Assembly: GCF_000282575.1 (NCBI RefSeq)
Contig: NZ_AKJA01000049.1
Span: forward strand, 1-32,259
Length of the DNA stretch: 32,259 nucleotides
Reading direction: 5' to 3'
DNA from: Herbaspirillum sp. YR522
GTDB taxonomy: Bacteria; Pseudomonadota; Gammaproteobacteria; Burkholderiales; Burkholderiaceae_D
The notes below the pieces were generated by a model that saw nothing but the letters and a program-made list of their open reading frames with translations, searched no databases and was not told the origin of the DNA. The translations under genes were made by a program, and so were the position numbers. Each line of letters begins with the position of its first letter. Position 1 is the first letter of the stretch. Below, one piece after another: positions 14,014 through 23,499 of the stretch.

Positions 14014-16725
14014 TTAGGCAGCCAGCAACTGGCGCAGCACGAACGGCAGGATGCCGCCGTGTTGGTAGTAGTCCACTTCGATCGGGGTATCGATGCGCAA
14101 CAGCAGCGTGACTTCGCGGGTCTCGCCGTTCTTGCGATGGATCACCAGGGTCGCTTCCTGTTGTGGCTTGAGTTGACCTTCCAGGCCCTTCAGGTCGAAC
14201 ACCTCGTCACCGGTGATGCCCAGCGTCTGCACGCTGTCGTTGCCCAGGAACTGCAGCGGCAGCACGCCCATGCCAACCAGGTTGGAACGGTGGATGCGCT
14301 CGAACGAACGGGCGATGACCGCCTTCACGCCCAGCAGCTGGGTACCCTTGGCAGCCCAGTCGCGCGACGAACCGGTACCGTATTCTTCGCCACCGAAGAC
14401 CATGGTCGGCACGCCATCCTTGACGTATTGCATGGCCGCGTCGTAGATCGAGGTTTCTTCGCCGCTCGGCTGGTGGATGGTGATGCCACCTTCGACGCGC
14501 GAGCCGTCGGCCTTCAACGGGATCATCAGGTTCTTGATACGGACGTTGGCAAAGGTGCCGCGCATCATGATCTCGTGGTTGCCGCGACGCGAACCGTACG
14601 AGTTGAAGTCGGCCTTGAGCACGCCGTTGGCCTGCAGCCACTTGCCGGCCGGGCTGGATTCCTTGATCGAACCGGCAGGCGAGATGTGGTCGGTGGTGAT
14701 CGAGTCGCCAAACACGCCCAGCGCGCGCGCGCCGGTGATGCCGGCGGCGGTGAAGGTCGGCACTTCGGTGAAGTTCTCGAAGAACGGCGGTTCGGCGATG
14801 TAGGTCGAGGTCGGCCAGTTGTAGACCTCGCCCTTGGCGGTGCCCTTGATGGCTTCCCACAGCTTGCCCGGCGCGCCCTTGACGTCGGCGTAGTTCTCCT
14901 TGAAGACCTTGCCGTTCAACGCGAACTTCATCAGCTTCTCGATTTCGTGCGAAGTCGGCCAGATGTCGCCCAGGAAGATCTCCTTGCCGCCCTTGCCGCG
15001 ACCGACCGGTTCGGTCATCAGGTCGCGGGTCATGTTGCCGGCGATGGCATAGGCCACCACCAGCGGTGGCGAGGCCAGGAAGTTGGCGCGGATGTTCGGG
15101 TGGATACGCGCTTCGAAGTTACGGTTGCCCGACAGCACGGCGGCCGCGACCACGTCGTTCTTGACGATGGTCTCGTTCATCGCCGCCGTCAGGTCGCCTG
15201 CGTTGCCGATGCAAGTGGTGCAACCGTAGGCGGTCACGCCAAAGCCCAGCTTTTCCAGGTAGGGCAGCAGGCCTGCGGCTTCCAGGTACTTGGTCACCAC
15301 GCGCGAGCCAGGGGCCAGCGAGGTCTTGATGTGCGGCGCCACCTTCAGGCCGGCTTCCACCGCCTTCTTGGCCAAGAGGCCGGCGGCCAGCAGCACGCTC
15401 GGGTTGGACGTGTTGGTGCACGAGGTGATGGCGGCGATCAGCACGTCGCCGTTGTGCATGTCGATGCCGTCGGCGTTCTTGTAGGTCGCGCCCAGGTCCT
15501 CGGCCTTCTTGTTGAAGCCGTTCTCGGCCACCGGCTTGGTGAACAGTTCGGTGAAGTTCGACTTGACGTTGCCGATCTCGATGCGGTCCTGAGGACGTTT
15601 CGGGCCAGCCAGCGAAGGCGTGACCGAGCCCAGGTCCAGCGACACTTCCTGGGTGTAGTCGATATCGCCTGCCTTGGGCACGCCATACAGGCCTTGCGCC
15701 TGGAAGTAGGCCTGGAAGGCGTCGATTTCGGCCTTGGTGCGGCCGGTGCCCTTGAAGTACTCGATGGTGGCATCGTCGACCGGGAAGAAGCCCATGGTGG
15801 CGCCGTATTCAGGGGCCATGTTGGCAATCGTGGCGCGGTCGGTCAGCGACAGCGACTTGGTGCCTTCGCCGAAGAACTCGACGAACTTGCCCACGACCTT
15901 GGTCTTGCGCAGCAATTCGGTGATGGTCAGCACCAGGTCGGTGGCGGTGACGCCTTCGCGCAGGGCGCCGGTCAGGTTCACGCCGACCACGTCCGGGGTC
16001 AGGAAGTAGACCGGCTGGCCCAGCATGCCGGCTTCGGCCTCGATGCCGCCCACGCCCCAGCCGACCACGCCGATACCGTTGATCATGGTGGTGTGGGAGT
16101 CGGTGCCGACCAGGGTGTCAGGGTAGTAGACGCCGCTCTTGTTGTGCACGCCGCGTGCCAGGTATTCGAGGTTGACCTGGTGCACGATGCCGAAGCCGGG
16201 AGGCACCACGCCGAAGGTGTCGAATGCCTGCATGCCCCACTTCATGAACTGGTAGCGCTCGTTGTTGCGCGTGAATTCCAGCTTCATGTTCAAGTCGAGC
16301 GCCTTCTTTTCGCGGAAGTGGTCGATCTGCACCGAGTGGTCGACCACCAGGTCGACCGGCACCAGCGGTTCGATGTTCTTGGGGTTCTTGCCCAGCTTGC
16401 TGGCGACGTTGCGCATGGCGGCCAGGTCGGCCAGCAGCGGCACGCCGGTGAAGTCCTGCAGCACCACGCGCGCCACCACGAACGGGATCTCGTCCACGCG
16501 GGCGGCCTTGGCGCCCCAGTTGGCCAGTTCCTTGACGTGCTCTTCGGTCACCTTCTGGCCATCGACGTTGCGCAACACCGACTCGAGCACGATACGGATC
16601 GACACCGGCAGGCGCGAGATGTTGATGCCCAGCGACTTCTGCAGCGCGGGCAGGGAGTAGAACTTACCCTTCTTGGAACCGGAAATCTTGAATTCCTTCA
16701 GGGTGTTCAATGTGTTGCGAGACAT
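14014..16725 (-). CDS. acnA: Aconitate hydratase AcnA
   Basis: A 903-residue TCA-cycle enzyme that isomerises citrate to isocitrate with a 4Fe-4S cluster. Cluster cysteines are seen in [11 protein letters not shown] and in [11 protein letters not shown], which supplies two. The substrate-binding loop [21 protein letters not shown] is intact (positions about 16115-16055). The C-terminal swivel domain includes [15 protein letters not shown] and [14 protein letters not shown]. The length is typical of AcnA/IRP-type aconitases and longer than AcnB-type proteins. The ATG at 16725 is preceded by AAGGAGAAG. It is the last gene of the leftward TCA group, and a dyad-rich leader of 164 bases separates it from the upstream exported protein. 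A strong terminator follows. Confidence 0.98.
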   Translation of the reverse strand: MSRNTLNTLKEFKISGSKKGKFYSLPALQKSLGINISRLPVSIRIVLESVLRNVDGQKVTEEHVKELANWGAKAARVDEIPFVVARVVLQDFTGVPLLADLAAMRNVASKLGKNPKNIEPLVPVDLVVDHSVQIDHFREKKALDLNMKLEFTRNNERYQFMKWGMQAFDTFGVVPPGFGIVHQVNLEYLARGVHNKSGVYYPDTLVGTDSHTTMINGIGVVGWGVGGIEAEAGMLGQPVYFLTPDVVGVNLTGALREGVTATDLVLTITELLRKTKVVGKFVEFFGEGTKSLSLTDRATIANMAPEYGATMGFFPVDDATIEYFKGTGRTKAEIDAFQAYFQAQGLYGVPKAGDIDYTQEVSLDLGSVTPSLAGPKRPQDRIEIGNVKSNFTELFTKPVAENGFNKKAEDLGATYKNADGIDMHNGDVLIAAITSCTNTSNPSVLLAAGLLAKKAVEAGLKVAPHIKTSLAPGSRVVTKYLEAAGLLPYLEKLGFGVTAYGCTTCIGNAGDLTAAMNETIVKNDVVAAAVLSGNRNFEARIHPNIRANFLASPPLVVAYAIAGNMTRDLMTEPVGRGKGGKEIFLGDIWPTSHEIEKLMKFALNGKVFKENYADVKGAPGKLWEAIKGTAKGEVYNWPTSTYIAEPPFFENFTEVPTFTAAGITGARALGVFGDSITTDHISPAGSIKESSPAGKWLQANGVLKADFNSYGSRRGNHEIMMRGTFANVRIKNLMIPLKADGSRVEGGITIHQPSGEETSIYDAAMQYVKDGVPTMVFGGEEYGTGSSRDWAAKGTQLLGVKAVIARSFERIHRSNLVGMGVLPLQFLGNDSVQTLGITGDEVFDLKGLEGQLKPQQEATLVIHRKNGETREVTLLLRIDTPIEVDYYQHGGILPFVLRQLLAA

Positions 16726-16760
16726 GGCCTCTTCTCCTTATGACAATTAGAAATGTTAGA

Positions 16761-16787
16761 ACTCGTCTCGCCCCTCGTGAAACGAGT
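16761..16787 (-). promoter_or_regulatory. Overlapping inverted repeats in the acnA leader
   Basis: ACTCGT (16761-16766), CTCGT (16774-16778) and ACGAGT (16782-16787) form two mutually exclusive pairings: a short hairpin with a three-base GAA loop, or a longer one with a 15-base loop. They lie 36-62 bases upstream of the acnA start. They may be an operator or a leader structure; no binding partner can be named. Confidence 0.3.
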
Positions 16788-16889
16788 CTAGTTAGTCGAA
16801 TCCGCTTTGCGCTGCAATGTTCAAACTGCTGGGTGCTGCCTGATTCTGTGATTACGTCGTCAACCGCGAAACCTTGATAGGTGCCGGCT

Positions 16890-17444
16890 TCAGTTCTTCG
16901 GCACGGCTGCCACCGCCGGCGCGGCCGCGGCTGCCGAAACCTGTTGCTGTTCCGGGTTCTTGCATTCGTTGGCCAACTGCTGGCCCTTCTTCGAATCCAG
17001 CAGCAGGCCCTTGGCCGGGATTCCGATCCATACCAGGCCCAGCTTGCGGTTCTCGAAGCGGTGCGCACCGGTGGTGGTCTCGACCCGGGTCAGGCGATTG
17101 ATCTTCTTGTCCCAGCGAATCGCGATGTGGCGATCGTCGGCTTCGTTCTTCCAGATGGTCAGCTTGTGGCCCAGCTCGCAGTTGTAGTCGGCCGACACGG
17201 TGCCACCCAGTTCAGGTTCGCTGTCGTCGTCCTCGGCGTCCGACGAGAACGGCATCTTGGCCGCCGGTGCGGCGGCCGCGGCAGCCTTCTTGGCCGGCGC
17301 CTTCTTCTTGGCAGCGGGCTTCTTGGCAGTGGTCTTGGCCGTGCTCTTGGTGGAAGTGGTGGTGCTCTGGGCCTGTGCCGTGGCGATGCCGGCCATGGCG
17401 AAGAGGGCGCCGATCAGGGCGACTGCGGTCAAATGTTTTTTCAT
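16890..17444 (-). CDS. Exported Lys/Ala-rich protein of unknown function
   Basis: A 184-residue protein with a clear Sec signal peptide (MKKHLTAVALIGALFAMAGI, then ATAQAQ; cleavage near residue 24-26). A low-complexity segment follows (residues 27-63, alternating Thr/Ser, Lys and Ala, including KKPAAKKKAPAKKA), similar in style to histone-H1-like tails. The folded part, from about residue 82, contains ADYNCELGHKLTIWKN and HIAIRWDKKINRLTRVETTTG. Two cysteines (89 and 161) could form a disulphide. A second low-complexity Ala tail ends the protein. It lies 14 bases after the CitE-like gene and upstream of acnA, all leftward, so it is probably co-transcribed with the lyase. The family is not recognised. 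Confidence 0.82.
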   Translation of the reverse strand: MKKHLTAVALIGALFAMAGIATAQAQSTTTSTKSTAKTTAKKPAAKKKAPAKKAAAAAAPAAKMPFSSDAEDDDSEPELGGTVSADYNCELGHKLTIWKNEADDRHIAIRWDKKINRLTRVETTTGAHRFENRKLGLVWIGIPAKGLLLDSKKGQQLANECKNPEQQQVSAAAAAPAVAAVPKN

Positions 17445-17458
17445 CAGGTTCAATGTCG

Positions 17459-18463
17459 TTACTGCGTGTTGTTGGACGGGTGGGCGCCATCGGCAAACCA
17501 GGTAGCAGCCTGCGGCGGCAGCGCCACGCCGGCGGCGTGGGCACGTTGCAAGATGCACCAGTAATACCGATAGCTGGCGCGGTCGTGCAAATTGCCCTGA
17601 TGCTCGATGGGCCCCCATTGCACTGCCTCTGCCTTGAGCAATATTTGTGCCGCCTGGCCCGCTTCCTCGGCGGAAGGGGACATGGCCTGCACGATCGGCC
17701 CGATCTGGCCCGGATGAATGCTCCACATCCGGGTATAGCCGAATTCCTGGGCGGCCCGTCGCGCGTCGTCGGCGACGGTGCCGGTGTCGATGATGTCGGT
17801 GGTGACGTTGTGCGAAGCGACCTTGCCGTGCCGATGGCAGGCGGCGGCGATCTCGAGCTTGGCACGCCGCACCAGAGGATGGTCGAACTGCCCCGGCGAG
17901 CGCATCGCGGCCGCCGGGATGGCGCCATGATGGGCCGACACGAAGTCCATCACGCCAAACGAAAGCGACTCGACCTGCGGCAGCGCGGCGATCTTCCAGA
18001 CGTCGGCCAGCGCACCGTGGGTCTCGATGAGGACCTGCAGCGGCAGCGCGTGGCGCCCGGCCGTGGCACAAGTCAGGTTGATCGCTTCCAGGGCGTGCAG
18101 CACGTCGTTGACGCCATCGGCCTTGGGCAGCATGACGAAGGCCAGTCGCTGCGCGGCCTGGCCACAGATGATGGCGATATCCTGCTCGAAATAGGCGCTG
18201 CCGAAGTCATGCACGCGCGCGCCGATGCGGCCGTGACGATTGTCGGGAGCGTTGATCAGCGCCGCCACCAGTTGTGCATGGGCGGCTTCATTGCCGGCGG
18301 CTGCACCATCCTCGCAGTCGAACGTGATGTCGAACACGGGACCGCGTTCCTGCTGCAGGGCCATCGACTTGCGCATCAGCTTCTCGGAGCCGGCGTAGTG
18401 ATCGCAGACCGGCAGCGACACTGGCTGCTGCGCACCTGGGAACAGGACCTGGGAGGGATGCAT
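17459..18463 (-). CDS. HpcH/HpaI aldolase / CitE-like acyl-CoA lyase
   Basis: A 334-residue TIM-barrel enzyme of the citrate lyase beta-subunit-like family, which cleaves or forms C-C bonds in acyl-CoA esters such as malyl-CoA or citramalyl-CoA. Metal- and substrate-site patterns are visible: FDITFDCEDGAAAG near residue 50, GARVHD, LPKADG, LIETHGAL, and the FGVMDFVSAHHG segment with its conserved Asp. The C-terminal part holds MWSIHPGQIGPI, typical of CoA-ester lyases of this group. No citrate lyase alpha or gamma subunit is nearby, so classical citrate lyase is unlikely. It sits between mdh and acnA, and a strong terminator at 18494-18532 separates it from mdh. The exact substrate is unknown. 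Confidence 0.85.
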   Translation of the reverse strand: MHPSQVLFPGAQQPVSLPVCDHYAGSEKLMRKSMALQQERGPVFDITFDCEDGAAAGNEAAHAQLVAALINAPDNRHGRIGARVHDFGSAYFEQDIAIICGQAAQRLAFVMLPKADGVNDVLHALEAINLTCATAGRHALPLQVLIETHGALADVWKIAALPQVESLSFGVMDFVSAHHGAIPAAAMRSPGQFDHPLVRRAKLEIAAACHRHGKVASHNVTTDIIDTGTVADDARRAAQEFGYTRMWSIHPGQIGPIVQAMSPSAEEAGQAAQILLKAEAVQWGPIEHQGNLHDRASYRYYWCILQRAHAAGVALPPQAATWFADGAHPSNNTQ

Positions 18464-18493
18464 TGCTGCTCGAAAGTAATGTTGTCGATCAGA

Positions 18494-18532
18494 GAAAAAA
18501 TGGCGCGGCGGCAGTGACCTGCCCGCCGCGCC
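18494..18532 (-). terminator. Rho-independent terminator after mdh
   Basis: On the minus strand the stem GGCGCGGCGG(G)CAG / CTGCCGCCGCGCC has one bulged G and a GTCA loop. It is followed after CA by TTTTTT. It begins six bases after the mdh stop and precedes the CitE-like start by about 30 bases, so downstream genes depend on readthrough or their own promoter. Confidence 0.85.
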
Positions 18533-18538
18533 TGGTCA

Positions 18539-19528
18539 TCAGCCGACCAGATGCTTCACGCCGTCGCGCTCTTCTTGCAGTTCCTTGAGCGTGAGGTCGA
18601 TGCGCTCTTGCGAGAAGGCGTCGATTTCCAGACCTTGGACGATCTTGTACTCGCCGTTCTCGGTGGTCACCGGGAAGCCGAACATGGTGCCTTCGGGGAT
18701 GCCGTAGGAGCCATCCGATGGCACACCCATGGTGGTCCACTTGCCGTTGGTGCCCAGCACCCAGTCACGCACGTGGTCGATCGCCGCGTTGGCGGCCGAG
18801 GCGGCCGACGACAGGCCGCGTGCCTCGATGATGGCCGCGCCGCGCTTGCCCACTGTCGGCAGGAAAGTGTCCTTGTTCCAGACCTGGTCGTTGATCAGGT
18901 CCTTGACCGATGCGCCATCGGCGGTGGCAAAGCGGTAGTCGGCATACATGGTGGGCGAGTGGTTGCCCCACACCACCAGCTTCTCGATGGCAGCGACCGG
19001 CTTGCCGATCTTGGCCGCCACTTGCGACAGGGCGCGGTTGTGGTCCAGGCGCAGCATGGCGGTGAAGTTCTTGGCCGGCAGGTTGGGGGCCGACTTCATG
19101 GCGATGTAGGCATTGGTGTTGGCCGGGTTGCCGACCACCAGCACCTTGACGTCGCGCGAAGCGACTGCGTCCAGCGCCTTGCCCTGGACGGTGAAGATCT
19201 GGGCGTTGGCTTCCAGCAGGTCCTTGCGCTCCATGCCCGGGCCGCGCGGACGGGCGCCGACCAGCAGGGCGACATCGACATCCTTGAATGCGGTCATCGG
19301 GTCGCTGTGGGCGGTCACGCCAGCCAGCAGCGGGAAGGCGCAATCGTCGATTTCCATGATGACGCCCTTGAGCGCCTTCTGGGCCTTTTCATCGGGAATT
19401 TCAAGCAGTTGCAGAATGACCGGCTGGTCTTTGCCGAGCAGGTCGCCGTTGGCGATGCGGAACAGCAGTGAGTAACCGATCTGACCGGCGGCGCCGGTGA
19501 CGGCAACACGCTTAGGGGCTTTAGCCAT
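18539..19528 (-). CDS. mdh: Malate dehydrogenase
   Basis: A 329-residue NAD-dependent enzyme that interconverts malate and oxaloacetate. The N-terminal Rossmann motif [21 protein letters not shown] is present. The substrate-specificity loop carries the two arginines in [26 protein letters not shown] follows, and the catalytic His is in [10 protein letters not shown]. This is the group that resembles cytosolic eukaryotic MDH rather than E. coli Mdh. The ATG at 19528 is chosen because it follows TTTGGAGATTCAAC and yields the expected [12 protein letters not shown] start; longer in-frame extensions are non-coding. It is divergent from the GntR-type regulator, and 443 bases separate them. A terminator follows closely. 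Confidence 0.98.
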   Translation of the reverse strand: MAKAPKRVAVTGAAGQIGYSLLFRIANGDLLGKDQPVILQLLEIPDEKAQKALKGVIMEIDDCAFPLLAGVTAHSDPMTAFKDVDVALLVGARPRGPGMERKDLLEANAQIFTVQGKALDAVASRDVKVLVVGNPANTNAYIAMKSAPNLPAKNFTAMLRLDHNRALSQVAAKIGKPVAAIEKLVVWGNHSPTMYADYRFATADGASVKDLINDQVWNKDTFLPTVGKRGAAIIEARGLSSAASAANAAIDHVRDWVLGTNGKWTTMGVPSDGSYGIPEGTMFGFPVTTENGEYKIVQGLEIDAFSQERIDLTLKELQEERDGVKHLVG

Positions 19529-19631
19529 GTTGAATCTCCAAAGAGGTGATGAAAAAAAGCATTCCAGACTGCATGAAGCGCACGTGGTGGTCATCGCACC
19601 TGGCGGGACGGACCTGTTGCGGTTGCTTCTG

Positions 19632-19651
19632 ATCAGCGCAGATGCGCTGAT
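19632..19651. promoter_or_regulatory. Interrupted inverted repeat upstream of mdh
   Basis: Perfect 9-bp arms ATCAGCGCA (19632-19640) and TGCGCTGAT (19643-19651) are separated by GA. They lie about 104-123 bases before the mdh start, where a promoter or operator is expected. The sequence is unlike the AT-rich palindrome at 19914, so a different factor would bind it. Confidence 0.4.
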
Positions 19652-19913
19652 TTCTCGTATTCTTTATCGTCGGGCACGCCATGATACCGTCGAAAAGGCA
19701 GCGAGTCATTGCTTTAGCGGATGACCTCATGGCCCGGCGCGAAAACGGTCCGACTTGTTTGCCATCTACATGAAAACACCAAAACCGGCATGGCTGAATG
19801 AGATCGATTCTCGTTCCTGTTGATTGCCCGGAAGGTCGCGCCACATCTGCTTGTTGGCTTTTCAGGTTGCTCGCGAGTGTAGGCGTGCCGAAACACGGTG
19901 TCAATCAATATCT

Positions 19914-19933
19914 TATGTCTTATATAAGACATA
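19914..19933. promoter_or_regulatory. Perfect 20-bp palindrome, likely regulator operator
   Basis: The half-site TATGTCTTAT is followed directly by its reverse complement ATAAGACATA. It lies 39 bases before the GTG start of the GntR-type gene and overlaps possible -10 sequences. There is no T-run, so it is not a terminator. Perfect AT-rich palindromes of this size are usual for GntR-family dimers, and autoregulation is the simplest reading. No second copy was seen upstream of sdhC, acnA or gltA. Confidence 0.6.
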
Positions 19934-19971
19934 TTATTGCGTAGGTTTTTCTGGACGGGGAACTTCGTTTT

Positions 19972-20781
19972 GTGTTGAAATTCGGGGTTATGAGCTCGAT
20001 CCTGCCCAATTCGAACAACGGTGACGCGCAAGGCGCGGGGTCGGGTGTTAACAGTCCAAGTCCGGCGCCTACCTTCAGTCCCCTGTACCAGCAGATCAAG
20101 GCGCTCATCATGCAGCGCCTGGAGGCGGGCGAGTGGAAGCCGGGCGAGCTCATTCCCAGCGAAGTCGAGCTGGGCGGGCGCTTCAAGGTCAGCCAGGGCA
20201 CGGTGCGCAAGGCCATCGATGAGCTGGCGGCCGAGAACCTGGTGGTACGTCGCCAGGGCAAGGGCACCTTCGTGGCCACCCATCACGAGACCCAGGCCCA
20301 GTTCCGCTTCCTGCGCCTGATGGCCGACAGCGAAGAGCCGCAGCGCCCCGAAAACAAGATTCTCGATGTCAAGCGGGTGCGCGCCTCGGCCGAGGTGGCG
20401 CGGCAGCTGGACATGAAGTCCGGCGACGCGGTGATCTTCATCAAGCGCGTCAAATCCTTTAATGCGGTTCCCATCATCCTCGAAGAGATCTGGCTCCCCG
20501 GAGGCACCTTCAAGGGGCTGACGGCCGAGCGCCTGGCCGAGTACCGGGGGCCGCTGTACGGTTTGTTCGAAACGGAATTCGGAACACGCATGATCCGCGC
20601 CGAGGAGCGCATTCGTGCCGTCGGGGCGGACCCGGAATCCGCGGTAATCCTGGGGGTGCCGCCCCATACGCCGTTGTTGAGTGTGGAGCGCGCTTCATTC
20701 ACCTACGGCGACAAGCCGGTGGAAATGCGGCGCGGCCTGTACCTGACGACCGATCATCATTACCAGAGTGAGCTGAGCTGA
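19972..20781 (+). CDS. GntR-family (HutC/UTRA) transcriptional regulator
   Basis: A 269-residue repressor or activator. The N-terminal winged helix-turn-helix spans about residues 38-105 (FSPLYQQIKALIMQRLEAGE, IPSEVELGGRFKVSQGTVRKA, LVVRRQGKGTFVA). A UTRA ligand-binding domain fills about 120-262, placing it in the HutC subfamily. The first 30 residues are low-complexity Ser/Asn/Pro. The GTG at 19972 follows GGGGAA; an ATG at 19990 is an alternative but its G-run is too close. The gene lies between a 20-bp palindrome and the sdh operon, divergent from mdh, so it probably controls TCA genes in response to a small acid or CoA ester. The ligand and regulon are not determined by the sequence. Confidence 0.9.
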   Translation: MLKFGVMSSILPNSNNGDAQGAGSGVNSPSPAPTFSPLYQQIKALIMQRLEAGEWKPGELIPSEVELGGRFKVSQGTVRKAIDELAAENLVVRRQGKGTFVATHHETQAQFRFLRLMADSEEPQRPENKILDVKRVRASAEVARQLDMKSGDAVIFIKRVKSFNAVPIILEEIWLPGGTFKGLTAERLAEYRGPLYGLFETEFGTRMIRAEERIRAVGADPESAVILGVPPHTPLLSVERASFTYGDKPVEMRRGLYLTTDHHYQSELS

Positions 20782-20927
20782 ACTGCCTTCGTCGATGTTT
20801 CGCTGGCGTGACAAAAGGGGCGTTGTTCGGCGTCTCACAGTGTGCTGCGTAGCGGAATAATAGTTGATGGTAATTTGGAAAATCGGCGAAAATTGCAAAG
20901 ATTGTTTTAATCTGAGGAGAACCTTGT

Positions 20928-21338
20928 ATGTCTGAAGCCGCTAAACCACCACGGCCACAATTTCGTAACATACAGCTTACCCAAATCGCGGGTTACCGCA
21001 TGCCACTGGCTGCGCTGGTGTCGATCATGCACCGTATCAGCGGGCTGTTCCTGTTCCTGATGTTGCCTTTCATCCTGTTCCTGCTGGATAACAGCCTGCT
21101 GTCCGAAGGCACCTTCGCCTACCTGAAGGGCTATGCGTCGCACTGGTTCACCAAGCTGGTCATCCTGGCCCTGTCCTGGGCCTACCTCCACCACTTCTGT
21201 GCCGGCATGCGCCACCTGATCATGGATAACCATATCGGCCTGGACAAGGACAGCGCGCGCAAGTCGTCGGTCGGCGTTCTGGCTGTCAGCATCGCGCTGG
21301 CGGTCGTGGTTGCATTGAAACTGTTCGGAGCATTCTGA
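20928..21338 (+). CDS. sdhC: Succinate dehydrogenase cytochrome b556 subunit SdhC
   Basis: A 136-residue membrane anchor of complex II that binds haem b and ubiquinone. Three membrane helices are visible (about 34-54, 75-92 and 113-134). The quinone-site motif SIMHRISG lies at the start of helix I, and the haem-ligand region HHFCAGMRHLIMD ends helix II. The ATG follows GAGGAGAACCTTGT, a strong ribosome-binding site. It is the first gene of sdhCDAB and sits 146 bases after the GntR-type gene, so it could share its transcript or use a promoter in that gap. No clear promoter could be picked out. Confidence 0.96.
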   Translation: MSEAAKPPRPQFRNIQLTQIAGYRMPLAALVSIMHRISGLFLFLMLPFILFLLDNSLLSEGTFAYLKGYASHWFTKLVILALSWAYLHHFCAGMRHLIMDNHIGLDKDSARKSSVGVLAVSIALAVVVALKLFGAF

Positions 21339-21340
21339 AA

Positions 21341-21706
21341 ATGGCTAACAACAATATCGGATCAAAGCGCCTGGTCGTGGGCGCCCACTACGGCCTGCGC
21401 GACTGGCTGGCGCAACGCGCCACTGCCGTGGTGATGGCGCTCTACACCATCATCCTGCTGGTGTGCTTCTTTACCTCGACCAACTTCAGCTACCAGGGCT
21501 GGGCTGCGTTGTTCTCGCATCAATGGTTCCGCATCGCCACCTTCGTCACCCTGATGGCGTTGTTCTTCCACGCCTGGATCGGCGTGCGCGATGCACTGAT
21601 GGATTACGTCAAACCGGTCGCCGTGCGCCTGGTTCTGCAAGTTGCCACGATCCTGTGGCTGGTTGGTTGCGCAGGCTATGCCGCGCAGATTCTGTGGAGA
21701 ATTTAA
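21341..21706 (+). CDS. sdhD: Succinate dehydrogenase membrane anchor SdhD
   Basis: A 121-residue second membrane anchor of complex II. Three hydrophobic helices (about 28-47, 63-82 and 95-115) follow a short cytoplasmic N-terminus (GAHYGLRDWLAQRATAVVMA). HAWIGVRDALMDYVK carries the conserved His and Asp near the quinone and haem site. It begins two bases after the sdhC stop, with GGAG inside the end of sdhC as ribosome-binding site. The product pairs with SdhC to hold SdhAB on the inner face of the membrane. Confidence 0.95.
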   Translation: MANNNIGSKRLVVGAHYGLRDWLAQRATAVVMALYTIILLVCFFTSTNFSYQGWAALFSHQWFRIATFVTLMALFFHAWIGVRDALMDYVKPVAVRLVLQVATILWLVGCAGYAAQILWRI

Positions 21707-21709
21707 ATC

Positions 21710-23488
21710 GTGGCTGCTATCAAATCCGCCATCACTACCCGTCGCTTTGACGCGGTCATCGTCGGCGCCGGCGGCTCCGGCATGCGTGCTTCCCTGCAAC
21801 TGGCCGAAGCCGGCTTGAACGTTGCGGTCCTGTCCAAGGTATTCCCGACCCGTTCGCACACGGTCGCCGCCCAGGGTGGCATCGGTGCGTCGCTGGGTAA
21901 CATGTCCGAGGACAACTGGTACTGGCACATGTTCGACACCGTCAAGGGGTCGGATTACCTGGGCGACCAGGATGCCATCGAATTCATGTGCCGCGAGGCG
22001 CCCAAGGCGGTCTACGAGCTGGAACACTTCGGCATGCCGTTCGACCGCAATCCCGACGGCACCATCTACCAGCGTCCGTTTGGCGGCCATACCGCCAACT
22101 TCGGCGAAAAGCCGGTGCAACGTGCCTGCGCCGCGGCCGACCGTACCGGTCACGCGCTGCTGCACACGCTGTACCAGCGCAACGTGCGCGCCAAGACTCA
22201 CTTCTTCGTCGAATGGATGGCGCTCGACATCATCCGCAACGAAGAAGGTGATGTGCTGGGCGTGGTCGCGCTGGAAATGGAAACCGGCGAGATCATGATG
22301 CTGCACGCCAAGACCACCCTGTTCGCCACCGGCGGCGCAGGCCGGATCTGGGCCGCATCGACCAACGCCTTCATCAACACCGGCGACGGCATGGGCATGG
22401 CCGCACGCGCCGGCCTGCCGCTGCAGGACATGGAATTCTGGCAGTTCCACCCGACCGGCGTGGCCGGCGCGGGCGTGCTGATCACCGAAGGCGTGCGCGG
22501 CGAAGGCGGGATCCTGATCAACAGCAGCGGCGAGCGTTTCATGGAGCGCTATGCGCCAACGCTGAAGGACCTGGCGCCACGCGACTTCGTGTCGCGCTCG
22601 ATGGACCAGGAAATCAAGGAAGGCCGTGGCGTCGGTCCGCACAAGGACCACGTCCTGCTGGACCTGCGCCACATCGGCGCCGATACCATCAAGAAGCGCC
22701 TGCCGTCGATTCTCGAGATCGCCCACAAGTTCGCCAACGTTGATGCCACCAAGGAACCGATTCCGGTGGTGCCGACCATCCACTACCAGATGGGCGGTAT
22801 CCCGACCAATGTGTACGGCCAGGTGGTCGCGCCCAAGGGTGGTTCGCAAAAGGAAGTGGTGCAGGGCATGTACGCCATCGGCGAATGCGCCTGCGTGTCG
22901 GTGCACGGCGCCAACCGCCTGGGCACCAACTCGCTGCTCGACCTGGTGGTGTTCGGCCGTGCTGCCGGCAACCACATCGTCGGTTCGCGCCTGCAGGACC
23001 AGAGCCACAAGCCGATCCCGGCCGGCGCCCTGGACCGTTCGCTGGAACGCATCGCCCGCCTGGAAACCAGCACCGGTTCCGAGCGCGTGCAGGATGTGGC
23101 CAACGACATCCGCGCCACGATGCAGAAGTACTGCGGCGTGTTCCGTACCGACGCATTGCTGGCCGAAGGCAAGGTCAAGATCATGGAACTCGACGAGCGT
23201 CGCAAGCACGTCTCGTTCAAGGACAAGTCCAAGGTCTTCAACACCGCCCGCCAGGAAGCGCTGGAGCTGGACAACCTGATCGAAACCGCCAAGGCCACCA
23301 TCACGTCGGCCGAAGCCCGCAAGGAATCGCGCGGCGCTCACGCCCACAGCGACTTCGAGCAGCGCGACGACGTCAACTGGCTCAAGCACACACTGTGGTT
23401 TTCCGAGGGGAATAGTCTCGATTACAAGCCCGTCAACATGCAGCCGCTGACGGTCGAGACATTTAAGCCTAAAGCACGTACTTTCTAA
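21710..23488 (+). CDS. sdhA: Succinate dehydrogenase flavoprotein subunit SdhA
   Basis: A 592-residue catalytic subunit that oxidises succinate to fumarate. The FAD-binding Rossmann motif is [20 protein letters not shown]. The histidine that carries covalent FAD is in [14 protein letters not shown]. Active-site regions include [15 protein letters not shown], the arginine loop of SGERFMERY, and [20 protein letters not shown]. Translation starts at a GTG three bases after sdhD, with GGAGA as ribosome-binding site. Covalent flavinylation would be helped by SdhE, encoded downstream. Length and motifs are standard. Confidence 0.98.
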   Translation: MAAIKSAITTRRFDAVIVGAGGSGMRASLQLAEAGLNVAVLSKVFPTRSHTVAAQGGIGASLGNMSEDNWYWHMFDTVKGSDYLGDQDAIEFMCREAPKAVYELEHFGMPFDRNPDGTIYQRPFGGHTANFGEKPVQRACAAADRTGHALLHTLYQRNVRAKTHFFVEWMALDIIRNEEGDVLGVVALEMETGEIMMLHAKTTLFATGGAGRIWAASTNAFINTGDGMGMAARAGLPLQDMEFWQFHPTGVAGAGVLITEGVRGEGGILINSSGERFMERYAPTLKDLAPRDFVSRSMDQEIKEGRGVGPHKDHVLLDLRHIGADTIKKRLPSILEIAHKFANVDATKEPIPVVPTIHYQMGGIPTNVYGQVVAPKGGSQKEVVQGMYAIGECACVSVHGANRLGTNSLLDLVVFGRAAGNHIVGSRLQDQSHKPIPAGALDRSLERIARLETSTGSERVQDVANDIRATMQKYCGVFRTDALLAEGKVKIMELDERRKHVSFKDKSKVFNTARQEALELDNLIETAKATITSAEARKESRGAHAHSDFEQRDDVNWLKHTLWFSEGNSLDYKPVNMQPLTVETFKPKARTF

Positions 23489-23499
23489 GAGGTCGCAAC

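Larger units (their letters stand above)
19529..19971. promoter_or_regulatory. Divergent control region between mdh and the GntR-type gene
   Basis: There is no gene in these 443 bases. They hold an interrupted inverted repeat nearer mdh (19632-19651) and a perfect 20-bp palindrome nearer the regulator gene (19914-19933). Promoters in both directions are expected. A weak GTGTCA (19898-19903) followed 17 bases later by TATATA (inside the palindrome) could be the regulator's own promoter. Confidence 0.6.

Noticed and set aside
14059..16743. 894-codon open frame on the plus strand opposite acnA
   Set aside because: It is the antisense shadow of a fully conserved aconitase gene in GC-rich DNA. 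The protein is His/Gly/Val-rich low-complexity sequence without any recognisable domain.
21362..23389. 675-codon minus-strand frame opposite sdhD and sdhA
   Set aside because: Antisense shadow of conserved genes; composition typical of GC-rich mirror frames.
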